A stretch of 39,915 nucleotides of DNA from Mediterranea sp. (in: CFB group bacteria) (GCA_031261785.1 JAISIZ010000067.1:1-39915); one strand, 5' to 3'; positions 17,943 through 26,883 are shown, counted from the first letter of the stretch. The notes: a model not told the origin generated them from the letters alone. Translations and numbers: made by a program.

Positions 17943-19517
17943 TTACTTCATCTCGGGGATGGCCTCGGCTGCGCAGGCGTTGGGGGCGCGGATGCGGATG
18001 GAGCGCGTCAGGGTGGGGGCGACGCGGTCGATGGTGACGGGAGTTCGCGTCACGGCGGGCTTGATGCCGTTGCCCATGAAGATCAATGGGGTGGGGATGT
18101 CGGAGTAACGGGCCACTCTGTGGTCGCCGTTGTCCTCGTTCACGATGTTCCATCCGGGCAGCACGTCTATGATCAGGTCGCCCGAGCGCTTGCGGTGGTA
18201 GGCGTTGCGTATCAGGTCCATCTTCGGACTCCACGAGCCGAGCAGAATCTGCGTGGAGGGGTAGACTTCGTTCACTCCACTGAACTGCATGAGGAACTCG
18301 GCCGACTTTCTCAGCACTTCGGTGAGGCTGAGCTGTTTTTGCTCCAGCAATTTATGGTTGAGGTAGAGTTCCTGGTTGTAGTAGGCTTCCACGTACTTCC
18401 CGTTGCCGTAAGTGGCCATGAGGTACATGTTGAGCAGGGCGGCGCAGCGGTTGAGGTAGAACTCTCCGGAGGGTATGCGGTAGGTTCCCGAGTCGGGCGA
18501 TTGGCTATCGGTGTATCCGGTGGAGGTGACGAAGAGGAGTACGTTCTGTAGCCCCACTCTCTTGTCGAGCATCTCGAGCAGGTCGGCTATGCTGCGGTCC
18601 AGGCGCACGTAGGCGTCCTGTATCTCCATGGCACATTCCTGCACGGACTTATGGGCGTAGTTGCCGGCGTAGTAGCTGAGGGCCAGTAGGTCGGTGATGT
18701 CGTCGGCTCCCACCGATCCCTTGTTCAGCGCCTCCCGGGCGAGGGCGTTCACCTCGTCGTTGACGAGGGGGCTGGTGGCGAAGCGCCGGTATTTGTTTTG
18801 CTTTTCGTCCTCGAACCGGTACTTGAAAGGGGTATCGCGCCAATCGGGCAAGAAGGTGTACATGTCCTGAGGGAAGACAGGTTCCCAGGCGATGCCCGCG
18901 ATGCGTGTGTCTACCGCCCGTTGGTCGTTGTACACGCTCACCCACCACGGAAATTCGCCGTAGTAGGTGGTTCCGCTCCACTTGCCGGTGCTGGTGTTGA
19001 ACCAGAACGCCCCGTTGCCGGCATGTCCGGCGGCGAGCACCGCTTCTTCGGGGGTGGGGGCGATGGCGAAGACCAATGCTTTGCCTTGGGTGGCGATCTC
19101 CAGCTCGTCGGCCAAGGTGGAGGTGAGCAGTTTGGTAGGGGCGCAGGTCTGGTCGGTGTAGTATCCCATGAAGGCCGGATCGTCCGTACAGCCTACCGTG
19201 CGTAGGGTGGTGGGGTCCATCCACCGGTGCGCCACGATGCCGTTGAGCGAGGGAGTGGTGCCGCTGTATATGGCGGCTATGGCCGAGGCGCGATCCATAC
19301 CGGCGAAGGTGTACTTGGCGTTGGGGAACACGCGTCCCTCTTTCCACAGGCGCTTGAAGCCCTTGTCGCCGTATAGCGACGAGAAAGCCTCCAGGTAGTC
19401 TGTCCGCAACTGGTCGATGGTCAACCCCACCACAAGCCGGGGGGCATTGGGTATCGACTGGGCTTGCAGCCCGGTGAAGGTGAGCAGGGTGAGCAGCGAT
19501 GTGAGCAGTTGTTTCAT
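17943..19517 (-). CDS. PafA-like alkaline phosphatase superfamily protein, metal site altered
   Basis: A 524-residue exported protein (signal peptide residues 1-20, ending LQAQ) of the type I phosphodiesterase/PafA-like alkaline phosphatase superfamily. Family blocks are visible: LVVGLTIDQLRTDYL, YSGTTPSLNGIVAHRWMD, GHAGNGAFWFNTSTG and PTPLIFMGNGIKP. Several positions that bind zinc or carry the nucleophile in active members differ. The Thr-Gly-His region reads Ser78-Ala-Ile, the D-Y-x-G-H motif reads N286-Y-A-H-K, and the Asp-His pair reads Gly334-Tyr335. It may therefore be non-catalytic or use another chemistry; this alignment is by eye. The start at 19517 is chosen for its clean signal peptide. 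The DUF4105 gene ends 10 bp upstream, so an operon is likely. Confidence 0.85.
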   Translation of the reverse strand: MKQLLTSLLTLLTFTGLQAQSIPNAPRLVVGLTIDQLRTDYLEAFSSLYGDKGFKRLWKEGRVFPNAKYTFAGMDRASAIAAIYSGTTPSLNGIVAHRWMDPTTLRTVGCTDDPAFMGYYTDQTCAPTKLLTSTLADELEIATQGKALVFAIAPTPEEAVLAAGHAGNGAFWFNTSTGKWSGTTYYGEFPWWVSVYNDQRAVDTRIAGIAWEPVFPQDMYTFLPDWRDTPFKYRFEDEKQNKYRRFATSPLVNDEVNALAREALNKGSVGADDITDLLALSYYAGNYAHKSVQECAMEIQDAYVRLDRSIADLLEMLDKRVGLQNVLLFVTSTGYTDSQSPDSGTYRIPSGEFYLNRCAALLNMYLMATYGNGKYVEAYYNQELYLNHKLLEQKQLSLTEVLRKSAEFLMQFSGVNEVYPSTQILLGSWSPKMDLIRNAYHRKRSGDLIIDVLPGWNIVNEDNGDHRVARYSDIPTPLIFMGNGIKPAVTRTPVTIDRVAPTLTRSIRIRAPNACAAEAIPEMK

Positions 19518-19527
19518 TCTTCCTTTT

Positions 19528-20730
19528 CTAAGTTGATAAATTGGCAAGTTGACTTGTCCCTATTATCACATTGCTTGCCGAACGCACCAGCAAACAGAGT
19601 GCCAAAGGTACGACAGCGAAGTCGAATCTCTGCGGAATGAGGACGTAAAACAGTATAAATAGTGTTAATACGATCAGGTTGAGCGTCAGATACCAGCATC
19701 TACGCCTCTTGCGGATGCACGATATCATATAAGGAAGCATCAGCAGGTGCAGGGGATGGAAGACGAGAAGCAACCAATTCTGGTGCACGGCCGGATGCTC
19801 CGAGAGGAGCGACAGGAACGCCAGCACGCAGCCGGCCAGTCCGGCGATGCCAAACAGCGCGAGGTCTACGCCCCACAATCCTTTCCGTCGGCGAATGCCG
19901 CGGATGGTGACGGCGCAGGTGGCGATGAAGAGCAGCAGCGCGCATTGCAGTGGGGTGGGGAGCCAGCCGTCGCGCTTCACGGACGGGGTGTCGACGACCA
20001 GCTTAGTGCCACCCTCGACCAATGGGCGACGATCTGTTCCGTCTACGATCTCCGCTCTCTCGAAGGCGTCCATCAGGACGATCGGCACGAACATCATGGC
20101 ACGTGCCGTGATGGGACGGTCGGCCTCCGCGCCGAGGCAGAGGTCCATGCCGAAGCGCGACCACGGATGTCCCTTGGCATATTGGCGTACGATGTCGCGG
20201 TAGCTCCTGGAGCCATCTTTCGGCTCGGCGGGATACACCACTTGTCCGCGAATGCTCTTCTCGATGTTGTCGCGCGGACGGGTGGAACAATTGTCGTAGA
20301 AGAAGTTGTATCGGTACACCCGGTTCTCGGGGCGGTAGTTCTCTTGCAACAGGCTGATGAGCCTGGCTTTCTCTCCGGCGGTGAGGTTAAGTGTCTGTTG
20401 CCATACGTCGCGTCCGTAGTAGCGGTAGGCGGCGGCGAAGTGGGCATATTCCACGGCTCCCATCGAGTAGTCGGGCTGTCCCAGGGCGAAGCGTAGGGCG
20501 AAGTTGGACGTGTTGAGGTCGAACTCACCGTAGCTGAACACCACGTCGATGCCTCGCGCGGGCTCTTCGTAGCGGATGCCGGTGTGGCCGAAAAGGGTGT
20601 AGATGACGTCGCCGGGCGCGCAGGTGAGCAGGCTCAAGCGGATGGAGTCGGTGGGCGTCCCTACGGCCCGCGCCGTGCCGATCAGCAGGAGACATCCTAT
20701 TATTAATAAGGTGATATATCGGTATCTCAT
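19528..20730 (-). CDS. DUF4105 (Lnb-type N-terminal) membrane protein
   Basis: A 400-residue envelope protein with a signal peptide (ending about GTARA), a periplasmic DUF4105 domain and four or so hydrophobic segments at the C-terminus. Conserved family features are TLFGHTGIRY (His) and FFYDNCSTRPRDNI (Cys), which could make a papain-like His/Cys site. That inference is from the motif pattern only. The ATG at 20730 is preferred to a GTG at 20733. The last residues (TSQLANLST) are encoded by ACAAGTCAACTTG-type repeat sequence, suggesting that a repeat has overwritten the 3' end. A weak -7 box (TAACTTCG) is at 20756-20763. The phosphatase-like gene follows after 10 bp. Confidence 0.88.
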   Translation of the reverse strand: MRYRYITLLIIGCLLLIGTARAVGTPTDSIRLSLLTCAPGDVIYTLFGHTGIRYEEPARGIDVVFSYGEFDLNTSNFALRFALGQPDYSMGAVEYAHFAAAYRYYGRDVWQQTLNLTAGEKARLISLLQENYRPENRVYRYNFFYDNCSTRPRDNIEKSIRGQVVYPAEPKDGSRSYRDIVRQYAKGHPWSRFGMDLCLGAEADRPITARAMMFVPIVLMDAFERAEIVDGTDRRPLVEGGTKLVVDTPSVKRDGWLPTPLQCALLLFIATCAVTIRGIRRRKGLWGVDLALFGIAGLAGCVLAFLSLLSEHPAVHQNWLLLVFHPLHLLMLPYMISCIRKRRRCWYLTLNLIVLTLFILFYVLIPQRFDFAVVPLALCLLVRSASNVIIGTSQLANLST

Positions 20731-20790
20731 CACGTCGTCGTTCGCAATTTGGCGGCGAAGTTACGAATTTCGACAGAGAGCGCACAGCGT

Positions 20791-20951
20791 TTATCCCACT
20801 TTCTCGACTATCTCTTGGATTATTTCGAGGCATCGCCTTTTCCGCAGCCCGACACGCTCGGCTACGGTAAGCATGTCGTCCGTAGTGGGCGTGCCGTTTC
20901 CCCTACTTTTTCGCCATGCATGAAAACTTCTATGGCATCTATCTCATTCAT
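20791..20951 (-). pseudogene. Remnant of a hipA-like toxin kinase gene (internal deletion)
   Basis: Starting with an ATG at 20951 that overlaps the regulator's stop by 8 bp, the frame reads MNEIDAIEVFMHGEKVGETA. This resembles the N-terminus of HipA-family kinases. It goes out after 29 codons (stop at 20862). In another frame, 20878-20791 reads DDMLTVAERVG, a basic stretch, then LEIIQEIVEKVG and a stop, which looks like a HipA C-terminal helix. The roughly 400 residues of kinase core expected between them are absent. I infer an internal deletion with a frame change at the junction. The position, directly after a HipB-like regulator with overlapping stop/start, is where hipA belongs. Confidence 0.6.
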
Positions 20952-21264
20952 GACTTGTTCCCCGCTGTCGCTTTTTCTTTTTCTTTTCGTTCAGGATCTC
21001 GTCGACACTTTGGTAAGACTTGCGTGTGAAGAGTTCGAAGAACCCTTCCGTATCGTCCAGTGCGATGGCGCAGAGCACCAAGCCACGAAGCGTGATCTCG
21101 CCGCTATTCTCAAACTTGCGATAGGCATCGTAGCCTATCCCCGCACGTGCGGCGAAAGCTTTCTGAGTGAGGTTCTTTTCCAGCCTTCTTTCCTTTACCT
21201 TGCCGGCTATTCCCTGGAGAATAGAGTCTGGTGTATTTCCTATAATTGCGTCAATATCCATCAT
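20944..21264 (-). CDS. XRE/HipB-like helix-turn-helix regulator
   Basis: A small cytosolic DNA-binding protein of 105-106 residues (ATG at 21264 or 21261). The helix-turn-helix spans about residues 22-80, with KNLTQKAFAARAGIGYDAYRK split across the two helices, followed by ENSGEITLRGLVLCAIAL. The lysine-rich tail is NEKKKKKRQRG. The layout is that of antitoxin/repressors that precede hipA in Bacteroidetes. Here the following hipA appears reduced to a remnant. It has its own promoter at 21308-21339, back-to-back with that of dnaG. It may now act only as an autorepressor or stray regulator, or protect against related toxins. Confidence 0.85.
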   Translation of the reverse strand: MMDIDAIIGNTPDSILQGIAGKVKERRLEKNLTQKAFAARAGIGYDAYRKFENSGEITLRGLVLCAIALDDTEGFFELFTRKSYQSVDEILNEKKKKKRQRGTSHE

Positions 21265-21307
21265 TATGCCTATAAATTAGCGTTAATTGCCTTTATTCGC
21301 ACAATCG

Positions 21308-21339
21308 CGAAGGTAGGCAAAGTGCGGCAAGGAAACAAA
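21308..21339 (-). promoter_or_regulatory. Promoter of the HipB-like regulator
   Basis: Minus strand: TTTG (21339-21336), a 20-bp spacer, TACCTTCG (21315-21308). This is one mismatch from TAnnTTTG, 44 bp upstream of the start. A repressor made from here could bind this region; no clear operator palindrome was seen. Confidence 0.65.
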
Positions 21340-21365
21340 TAATAGGATGATAATCGTGCCGAAGG

Positions 21366-21397
21366 TTTGCGTGTGCCGCAGATTTGATATACATTCG
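21366..21397 (+). promoter_or_regulatory. Promoter of dnaG
   Basis: TTTG at 21366-21369, a 20-bp spacer, TACATTCG at 21390-21397. It ends 27 bp before the dnaG ATG at 21425 and fixes that start over the upstream in-frame ATG at 21347. Confidence 0.65.
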
Positions 21398-21424
21398 CGT
21401 GTTCGGATATTCCCCATACTAAGA

Positions 21425-23443
21425 ATGATAGATCAAGGAACTGTAGACAGGATATTGGACGCGGCGCAGATTTACGACGTGGTGTCCGACTTCGTCACGC
21501 TGCGCAAGCGGGGAGTGAACTACGTGGGCCTCTGCCCTTTTCACGACGACAAGACACCATCGTTCTACGTCTCGCCCGCCAAGGGCGTGTGCAAATGCTT
21601 CTCCTGCGGAAAGGGAGGCAACGCCGTGCACTTCATCATGGAGCACGAGCAGATGACTTGGCCGGAGGCATTGCGCTACCTCGCCAAGAAATACCACATA
21701 GAGATCCAGGAACGCGAGCTGAGTGACGAGGAGAGACAGGCGAAAAGTGAGCGTGAGAGCCTCTTTATCGTCAATACTTTCGCCCGCGACTATTTCCGCG
21801 ACATGCTGAAGAACCACGCCGAGGGACGGAGTGTGGGCATGGCCTACTTCCGCAACCGGGGATTCCGCGACGACATCGTCGAGAAGTTCCAGCTCGGCTA
21901 CTGCGTCGACCAGCGCGACGCCTTCGCCAAGGAAGCCTTGCGGAAGGGGTATAAGCAGGAGTTCCTCGTCAAGACGGGCCTTTGCTACGAGAACGACGAA
22001 CACCAGCTGCGCGACCGCTTCCGGGGACGTGTCATCTTTCCCGTCCACTCCCTCTCGGGCAAGGTGGTGGCTTTCGGCGGGCGGGTGCTGGCGAGTGCGA
22101 CCAAAGGAATATCGGCGAAGTACGTCAACTCGCCCGAATCGGAGATTTACCACAAGAGCAACGAGCTGTATGGCATCTACTTCGCCAAGCAGGCTATCGT
22201 GAAACAGGACCGCTGCTTCCTCGTCGAGGGATACACCGACGTCATCTCCATGCACCAATCGGGCGTGGAAAACGTGGTGGCCTCGTCGGGTACTGCCCTC
22301 ACACCGGGACAGATACGGATGATACACCGGTTCACCAACAACATCACTGTACTCTACGACGGCGATCCCGCCGGTATCAAGGCGTCCATCCGGGGCATCG
22401 ACATGCTGCTGGAGGAGGGGATGAACATCAAAGTATGTCTCCTGCCCGACGGCGACGACCCCGACTCCTTCGCCCGCAAGCACAACTCCGAGGAGTTCCA
22501 GACGTTCATCAAGGAACACGAATCGGACTTCATCCGCTTCAAGACCAACCTCCTGCTCGAGGACGTCGCGGACGATCCCATCAGACGGGCGGAGATGATC
22601 GCGGGCTTGGTGCAGAGCATCTCGGTGATACCCGAACCCATCGTGCGCGACGTATATATCAAGGAGTGCGCGGAGCTGTTGCGTGTGGAAGAGAAACTGC
22701 TGGTCTCCGAAGTGGCTCGTCGGCGCGAGACACAAGCCATCAAGCGACAGGAGCAAGCCGAGCGGGAACGCGACAGGGCTTCCGCCTCCGCGACGGCGGC
22801 CTCCGCGACGGCGGAAGATGAGCCGACGCCCCCGCAAGGGGACAATTCGCACGAGACGTTCATCCCCCAGGAGGGACAGGAAGGACAGGAGTTCTACCGC
22901 TTCGAGCGACTGATCCTGCAAGCCGTGATCCGGCACGGGGAGCAGAAAATGTGCGACCTGAAGGACGAGGAGGGAAACTTGGTGCCGGTGACCGTGATAG
23001 AGTATGTGGTGAACGACCTGAAGCGGGATAACCTGGCTTTTCACAACCCGTTGCACCAGCAGGTCTTGCGTGAGGCCGCCGAGCATCTGCACGATCCAGG
23101 CTTCGTGGCCGAGCGCTTCTTCCTTACCCATCCCGATCCCGTGGTGAGCAAGCTATGCGCCGACCTGGTGAACGTGCGTTACCCCCTCAGCAAGTACCAC
23201 TCCAAATACCAGAAGATAGTGGCCGACGAGGACCGTCTCCTGGAGTGGGTGCCGATGCTGGTCATCGATTTCAAGGCTGCTATCGTGGCGGAACAGCTGA
23301 AACATGCCATGCGGCGGCTGCAAGACCCCTCCGTGGTGCGGGACCAGGAGCGGTGCGACGCCCTGATGAGGCACATCATGCAGCTGAAAGCCGTGCAGAG
23401 CCTCCTGGCCAAGCGGCAAGGCGACAGGGTGGTGCTGAACTGA
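21425..23443 (+). CDS. dnaG: DNA primase
   Basis: Makes RNA primers at the replication fork; 672 residues. The N-terminal CHC2 zinc finger has Cys37, His40, Cys58 and Cys61 (GLCPFHDDKTPSF and CFSCGKGG). The RNA-polymerase core follows with the Toprim motifs LVEGYTDVISMHQ (catalytic Glu) and VLYDGDPAG (DxD-type acid cluster). A flexible Ala/Ser/Thr linker (about residues 450-465) contains two exact 15-bp tandem repeats at 22785-22814. The C-terminal helicase-binding region ends LLAKRQGDRVVLN. The stop codon abuts the stop codon of the converging folE with no base between. Confidence 0.97.
   Translation: MIDQGTVDRILDAAQIYDVVSDFVTLRKRGVNYVGLCPFHDDKTPSFYVSPAKGVCKCFSCGKGGNAVHFIMEHEQMTWPEALRYLAKKYHIEIQERELSDEERQAKSERESLFIVNTFARDYFRDMLKNHAEGRSVGMAYFRNRGFRDDIVEKFQLGYCVDQRDAFAKEALRKGYKQEFLVKTGLCYENDEHQLRDRFRGRVIFPVHSLSGKVVAFGGRVLASATKGISAKYVNSPESEIYHKSNELYGIYFAKQAIVKQDRCFLVEGYTDVISMHQSGVENVVASSGTALTPGQIRMIHRFTNNITVLYDGDPAGIKASIRGIDMLLEEGMNIKVCLLPDGDDPDSFARKHNSEEFQTFIKEHESDFIRFKTNLLLEDVADDPIRRAEMIAGLVQSISVIPEPIVRDVYIKECAELLRVEEKLLVSEVARRRETQAIKRQEQAERERDRASASATAASATAEDEPTPPQGDNSHETFIPQEGQEGQEFYRFERLILQAVIRHGEQKMCDLKDEEGNLVPVTVIEYVVNDLKRDNLAFHNPLHQQVLREAAEHLHDPGFVAERFFLTHPDPVVSKLCADLVNVRYPLSKYHSKYQKIVADEDRLLEWVPMLVIDFKAAIVAEQLKHAMRRLQDPSVVRDQERCDALMRHIMQLKAVQSLLAKRQGDRVVLN
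22785..22814 (+). repeat. Two 15-bp in-frame tandem repeats in the dnaG linker
   Basis: CCTCCGCGACGGCGG occurs twice in a row and encodes part of the Ala/Ser/Thr linker. A copy-number change would alter linker length by five residues without a frameshift. Confidence 0.85.
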
Positions 23444-24037
23444 TCACAGCCTGCTGCCTTCCCGTATCAGGTTCATGAATTCCTCGCGTGTCTTCGCTTT
23501 GTTGAACGCTCCGGTGAAGTCGGACGTGGTCGTGATGGAATTTTGCTTCTCTACCCCCCGCATCTGCATGCAGAGGTGCTTGGCCTCGATGACCACCATC
23601 ACGCCCAGCGGATTGAGCGTCTGCTGGATGCACTCCTTGATCTGGAGCGTCATGCGCTCCTGCACTTGCAGGCGATGGGAGAAGATGTCGACGATGCGGG
23701 CCACCTTGCTGAGGCCCGTGATGTAGCCGTTGGGGATATAGGCCACGTGGGCCTTGCCGTAGAAAGGGAGGATATGGTGCTCGCACAGGGAAAAGAAGTC
23801 AATGTCCTTCACGATCACCATCTGGCTGTATTCTTCCTTGAACTTGGCCGAGTTGAGCACGGCGCACGGGTCCATGGTGTACCCTTTGGTGAGCGCCAGC
23901 ATGGCTTTCGCCACGCGGTCGGGAGTTTTTAGCAATCCCTCGCGCGAAGGGTCTTCGCCCAGCAGGGTGATGATGCTTTTGTAGTGCTCTTTAAGCTCCT
24001 CCAGATGGGGGGAGACGATCTCTTCTTTTCCTAACAT
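23444..24037 (-). CDS. folE: GTP cyclohydrolase I
   Basis: Converts GTP to dihydroneopterin triphosphate, the first step of tetrahydrofolate synthesis; cytosolic homodecamer in known members. The protein has 197 residues. Zinc ligands are visible as Cys85 and His88 in [10 protein letters not shown] and Cys156 in KHLCMQMRG. The blocks [19 protein letters not shown] and the N-terminal [13 protein letters not shown] are typical. The start at 24037 is chosen since the longer upstream frame is out-of-frame sequence of neighbouring genes. It is last in the order BT_3928-tpiA-SPOR-folE that I recall from Bacteroides, 17 bp after the SPOR gene. Confidence 0.97.
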   Translation of the reverse strand: MLGKEEIVSPHLEELKEHYKSIITLLGEDPSREGLLKTPDRVAKAMLALTKGYTMDPCAVLNSAKFKEEYSQMVIVKDIDFFSLCEHHILPFYGKAHVAYIPNGYITGLSKVARIVDIFSHRLQVQERMTLQIKECIQQTLNPLGVMVVIEAKHLCMQMRGVEKQNSITTTSDFTGAFNKAKTREEFMNLIREGSRL

Positions 24038-24054
24038 GTTTGTTGTCGTCAATT

Positions 24055-24498
24055 TTATAATGGGATATTTATCTGGTCGCGCACGATGGTGACCTCCTTG
24101 AAATTGCCGCTGGCTTTCATCTTGCGCATCACGGCGTCGGCTTCCTCGATGGTCTGGAAATCGCCCACCCGGCATAGCCAGCGTGGAGGGATGAACGAGG
24201 TGTAGATGGGCAGCTCGGGGAAGGTGCCCTTGACGCGCGCGGCCACTTGGTAGGCGTTGTTCTTCGCCGCCCGCGTGTTGTTGCCCGAGAAGGCTTGTAT
24301 GCGGTAGCCCGCGGACTTGATGAACCGCTGGTCGTCGTTGGCTCCCGTTCCGAGCAACGCCGCCACGGACGGGTCTTGATGAATGGTCACCGTGCCTTGT
24401 CCGGGCACAGGTGTCTCCAAGCTCCTGACGATAGTCTGCGCCTTCGTGCCGCTGGCGGCGGCGAAGACGAGAGCGATGAATAGAAAGAGTTTCTTCAT
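24055..24498 (-). CDS. Exported SPOR-domain protein
   Basis: A small envelope protein of 147 residues. The signal peptide spans residues 1-20 ([12 protein letters not shown]..., ending TKAQ), then a linker, then a C-terminal SPOR-like domain (about 70-147). The domain blocks are [32 protein letters not shown] and [15 protein letters not shown] domains bind denuded peptidoglycan, so a role in cell-wall division or remodelling is likely. The start at 24498 is set by the signal peptide. It sits between tpiA and folE, as in the conserved Bacteroidales cluster. Confidence 0.88.
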   Translation of the reverse strand: MKKLFLFIALVFAAASGTKAQTIVRSLETPVPGQGTVTIHQDPSVAALLGTGANDDQRFIKSAGYRIQAFSGNNTRAAKNNAYQVAARVKGTFPELPIYTSFIPPRWLCRVGDFQTIEEADAVMRKMKASGNFKEVTIVRDQINIPL

Positions 24499-24516
24499 GG
24501 GGTGCCTTTTTGCTTT

Positions 24517-24612
24517 TGTTGACAAGTTGACAGGGAAAGTTGGCAAGGGGATGAGGGGGAGTTGACCGGGGAGCGGCCACGTGGCCTTGTCCCCTTGTCA
24601 ACTCGTCCCTTT
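24517..24612. repeat. GAGTTGACAAGGGGAC inverted-repeat element after tpiA
   Basis: On the minus strand the element starts about 7 bp after the tpiA stop with GGGACGAGTTGACAAGGGG. It continues through the palindrome GGCCACGTGGCC and returns with GGTCAACTCCCC and CCTTGCCAACTTTCCC. It can fold into an imperfect hairpin between tpiA and the SPOR gene. Same word family as 9897-9998 and 26884-26959. Confidence 0.75.
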
Positions 24613-24618
24613 GCTTCC

Positions 24619-25374
24619 TTAATTGAACGCGTCGATGATACCCTTGAAATCGGAGGCTTTCAACGCGGCTCCACCGATCAGTCCGCCGTCCACGTCGGGG
24701 TTGACGAACAGCTCCCTGGCGTTGGATGGCTTGCAGCTTCCACCGTACAGGATGGAGCAGTCGTCGGCTATCTCCTTGCCGTATTTCTCGGCTACGATGG
24801 AGCGGATGAAGGCGTGCATCTCCTGTGCCTGCGCGGGAGTGGCGGTCTTGCCGGTACCGATGGCCCACACGGGTTCGTAGGCCAGCACGATTTTGGAGAA
24901 GTCGGCCGCCGAAAGTGAGAATACCGATGCCATCTGTGCGGCTACCACCTCGTTCTGCTTGTTGTTGTCGCGCTCGTCGAGCACTTCGCCCACGCAGAAG
25001 ATGGGGGTCAGGCCATTGGCCAGGGCCAGCTTCACCTTCTCTTCGAGCATGGCGACCGTCTCGCCGTAGTAGGCGCGGCGCTCGGAGTGCCCCAGGATGA
25101 CGTATTTGGCGCCCGTGGAGGCTACCATGGCGGCGGATACCTCGCCGGTGTACGCGCCCGATTCCTTGTCGGCGCAATTCTCGGCGCCCACGGCCATCTT
25201 GGCGGGATCGACCAATGCGGTGACCGATGCCAGGTGGATGAACGGCGTGCAGATGACGACGTCGCAATTCGCCTTCTCGCCGGCCAAGATTTCGTTCAGC
25301 TCTTTGGCCAGGGCAATGCCCTCTTGGAGGGTCTTGTTCATTTTCCAGTTTCCTGCGACAATGTTCTTTCTCAT
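24619..25374 (-). CDS. tpiA: Triosephosphate isomerase
   Basis: Interconverts dihydroxyacetone phosphate and glyceraldehyde 3-phosphate in glycolysis; cytosolic TIM barrel of 251 residues. Active-site residues are all present: Asn9 and Lys11 (AGNWKMN), His96 (ILGHSERR) and Glu167 ([11 protein letters not shown]). The phosphate loop GGS near the C-terminus ([13 protein letters not shown]) is intact. The gene lies 35 bp downstream of the BT_3928-type gene and upstream of SPOR and folE. Confidence 0.98.
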   Translation of the reverse strand: MRKNIVAGNWKMNKTLQEGIALAKELNEILAGEKANCDVVICTPFIHLASVTALVDPAKMAVGAENCADKESGAYTGEVSAAMVASTGAKYVILGHSERRAYYGETVAMLEEKVKLALANGLTPIFCVGEVLDERDNNKQNEVVAAQMASVFSLSAADFSKIVLAYEPVWAIGTGKTATPAQAQEMHAFIRSIVAEKYGKEIADDCSILYGGSCKPSNARELFVNPDVDGGLIGGAALKASDFKGIIDAFN

Positions 25375-25409
25375 TTTTTCTTGTTCTTATTTTAAATTAA
25401 TGTATAGCT

Positions 25410-26786
25410 CTAATTCGCGCCTTCGGCCCCTTGTTCCTTTGTCTCCTTCTCGACTTGCCCCTTCTTTTCCCGGTTGCGTGCGATGAGAAGGTCGACGCCC
25501 AATACCAGCAGGAGCGGGACGAAGAACCAGAGGAGCACGTAGCCGATGACGGCGGCCTGGCTCCGCACCGCGCCATTGGCGAAGGGGAGATTCTCCAGCT
25601 TGTCGTTCAGCGCGTACTCGTCGGGGATGTCCGTGTCGGCCCATTTGTTGACGATGGTGCCTTGCTTGAGCAGTATCAGGCCGGGGTTGGAACGTATCAT
25701 GGTCCGTAGCGTCACGTCGTCGACTAAGCAGAACGGATATTCGGCGCCTGTCCGTTCGGTCCATCGCTCGATCTCCTCCTGCGTGGAGGAGGTGAGGCAG
25801 TAGAAGTGGTACCCGCGTTCCACGGCATAGTCGTACACTTCGTTGATGAGGTCGATGTTGGCGTCGTCGGCCTCCTCGAGCCGGTGCGCTACCAGCAGGA
25901 AGGTGTAGCTTTCGTTGGCCAGCACGTCGTCGGTGATATCCTTGCCTGTCTTCCACTCCTGGAGGGAGAAGTCGCGGATGGGTGGCTCGTAGCCTTTCTC
26001 CTTCAACACGGTGCGCGAGTCGACGAAGATCCAGGTGCTGTCGGGGTAATTCTCCAGGATGAACTCTTGTTTCCGGCCGTCCTTTTCCATCGTGAAGTAG
26101 GTCTCGAACACGTCGGGCTTCGCCCCTTCGGGCATGGCCATTCCCTCGGTGATGTTCCGCCCAATCTTGTAGGGCCTGAAGTCGAGCAGGGGAAGGTGGG
26201 CGAAGCAATAGAACGAGAGGACGAAGACGAACAGCAGCGTGTAGAGGGAGGCGGCCCATTGCATCTTCACGCTGATGAAGCGTACGATTTGCCGCTTGTT
26301 CATGAACACCACGATGGCAGCCTCGAGCAGTACCACGTTCTTGAGGAATGTCTCCGTATTGGTGAGCACCCACGCGTCGCCGAAGCAACCGCAGTCGGTC
26401 ACGGGATTGAAGATGGCTATGTAGAGGGTGAGTGGCGTCATCACGACCATCAGCGCCAACGCCAGGGTGGAGGATACCGTCTTGCGTATGCCAAACAGGA
26501 GGCAGACACCCGTGAAGAACTCGAGGGAGGAAAGGAGGATGCCGAGCAGCAACGGCACGAAGCCGGGAAACCAGGAGATGATGCCAAACGCCGTCAGGTA
26601 ATCTTCTATCTTGTATGCCGATCCCAGCGGGTCGATCGCTTTTACGAAACCCGAGAAGATAAAGGTTGCCGCCAACAGAAAACGACAGGCGTTCACTACG
26701 GTCTTCCGGAAGACGCGCCTGTTCTTGCCTGTTATCCATCGAACGTAAAACGGTTCATGTTCCACTGTTTGCTTAGCCTCTTTCAT
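25410..26786 (-). CDS. BT_3928-family DoxX-like membrane protein with thioredoxin-like C-terminus
   Basis: A 458-residue inner-membrane protein. The N-terminal half has four to five membrane segments of the DoxX type (FSGFVKAIDPLGSAYKIEDY), with the conserved cysteine motif DCGCFGDAW. The C-terminal half is soluble and probably faces the periplasm, with redox-like strands (YTFLLVAHRLEE, YHFYCLTSST, YPFCLVDD), ending in one more membrane helix and a charged tail. This matches the family named after B. thetaiotaomicron BT_3928. Its function is not established. It heads the cluster with tpiA, SPOR and folE. The DUF1599 gene that I recall upstream in other Bacteroidales is not present; an M23 peptidase gene lies there. 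Confidence 0.88.
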   Translation of the reverse strand: MKEAKQTVEHEPFYVRWITGKNRRVFRKTVVNACRFLLAATFIFSGFVKAIDPLGSAYKIEDYLTAFGIISWFPGFVPLLLGILLSSLEFFTGVCLLFGIRKTVSSTLALALMVVMTPLTLYIAIFNPVTDCGCFGDAWVLTNTETFLKNVVLLEAAIVVFMNKRQIVRFISVKMQWAASLYTLLFVFVLSFYCFAHLPLLDFRPYKIGRNITEGMAMPEGAKPDVFETYFTMEKDGRKQEFILENYPDSTWIFVDSRTVLKEKGYEPPIRDFSLQEWKTGKDITDDVLANESYTFLLVAHRLEEADDANIDLINEVYDYAVERGYHFYCLTSSTQEEIERWTERTGAEYPFCLVDDVTLRTMIRSNPGLILLKQGTIVNKWADTDIPDEYALNDKLENLPFANGAVRSQAAVIGYVLLWFFVPLLLVLGVDLLIARNREKKGQVEKETKEQGAEGAN

Positions 26787-26806
26787 TCCGTTTTCTTAAT
26801 AGTGCG

Positions 26807-26839
26807 CGAAGGTAACGATAATTAGCCGAAAACAGCAAG
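26807..26839 (-). promoter_or_regulatory. Putative promoter of the BT_3928-tpiA-SPOR-folE operon
   Basis: Minus strand: CTTG (26839-26836), a 21-bp spacer, TACCTTCG (26814-26807), 20 bp upstream of the start codon. One mismatch in each box from the Bacteroidetes consensus. Confidence 0.55.
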
Positions 26840-26883
26840 GGGGCATCCTAAATAATATTTAAAGAGGGGGGCGGGGAGAAGGC

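Noticed and set aside
23444..25267. A 607-codon protein ending with folE
   Set aside because: Only the last 197 codons are GTP cyclohydrolase I. The upstream part is Arg/His-rich out-of-frame reading of the SPOR and tpiA genes, and an ATG at 24037 matches the family start.
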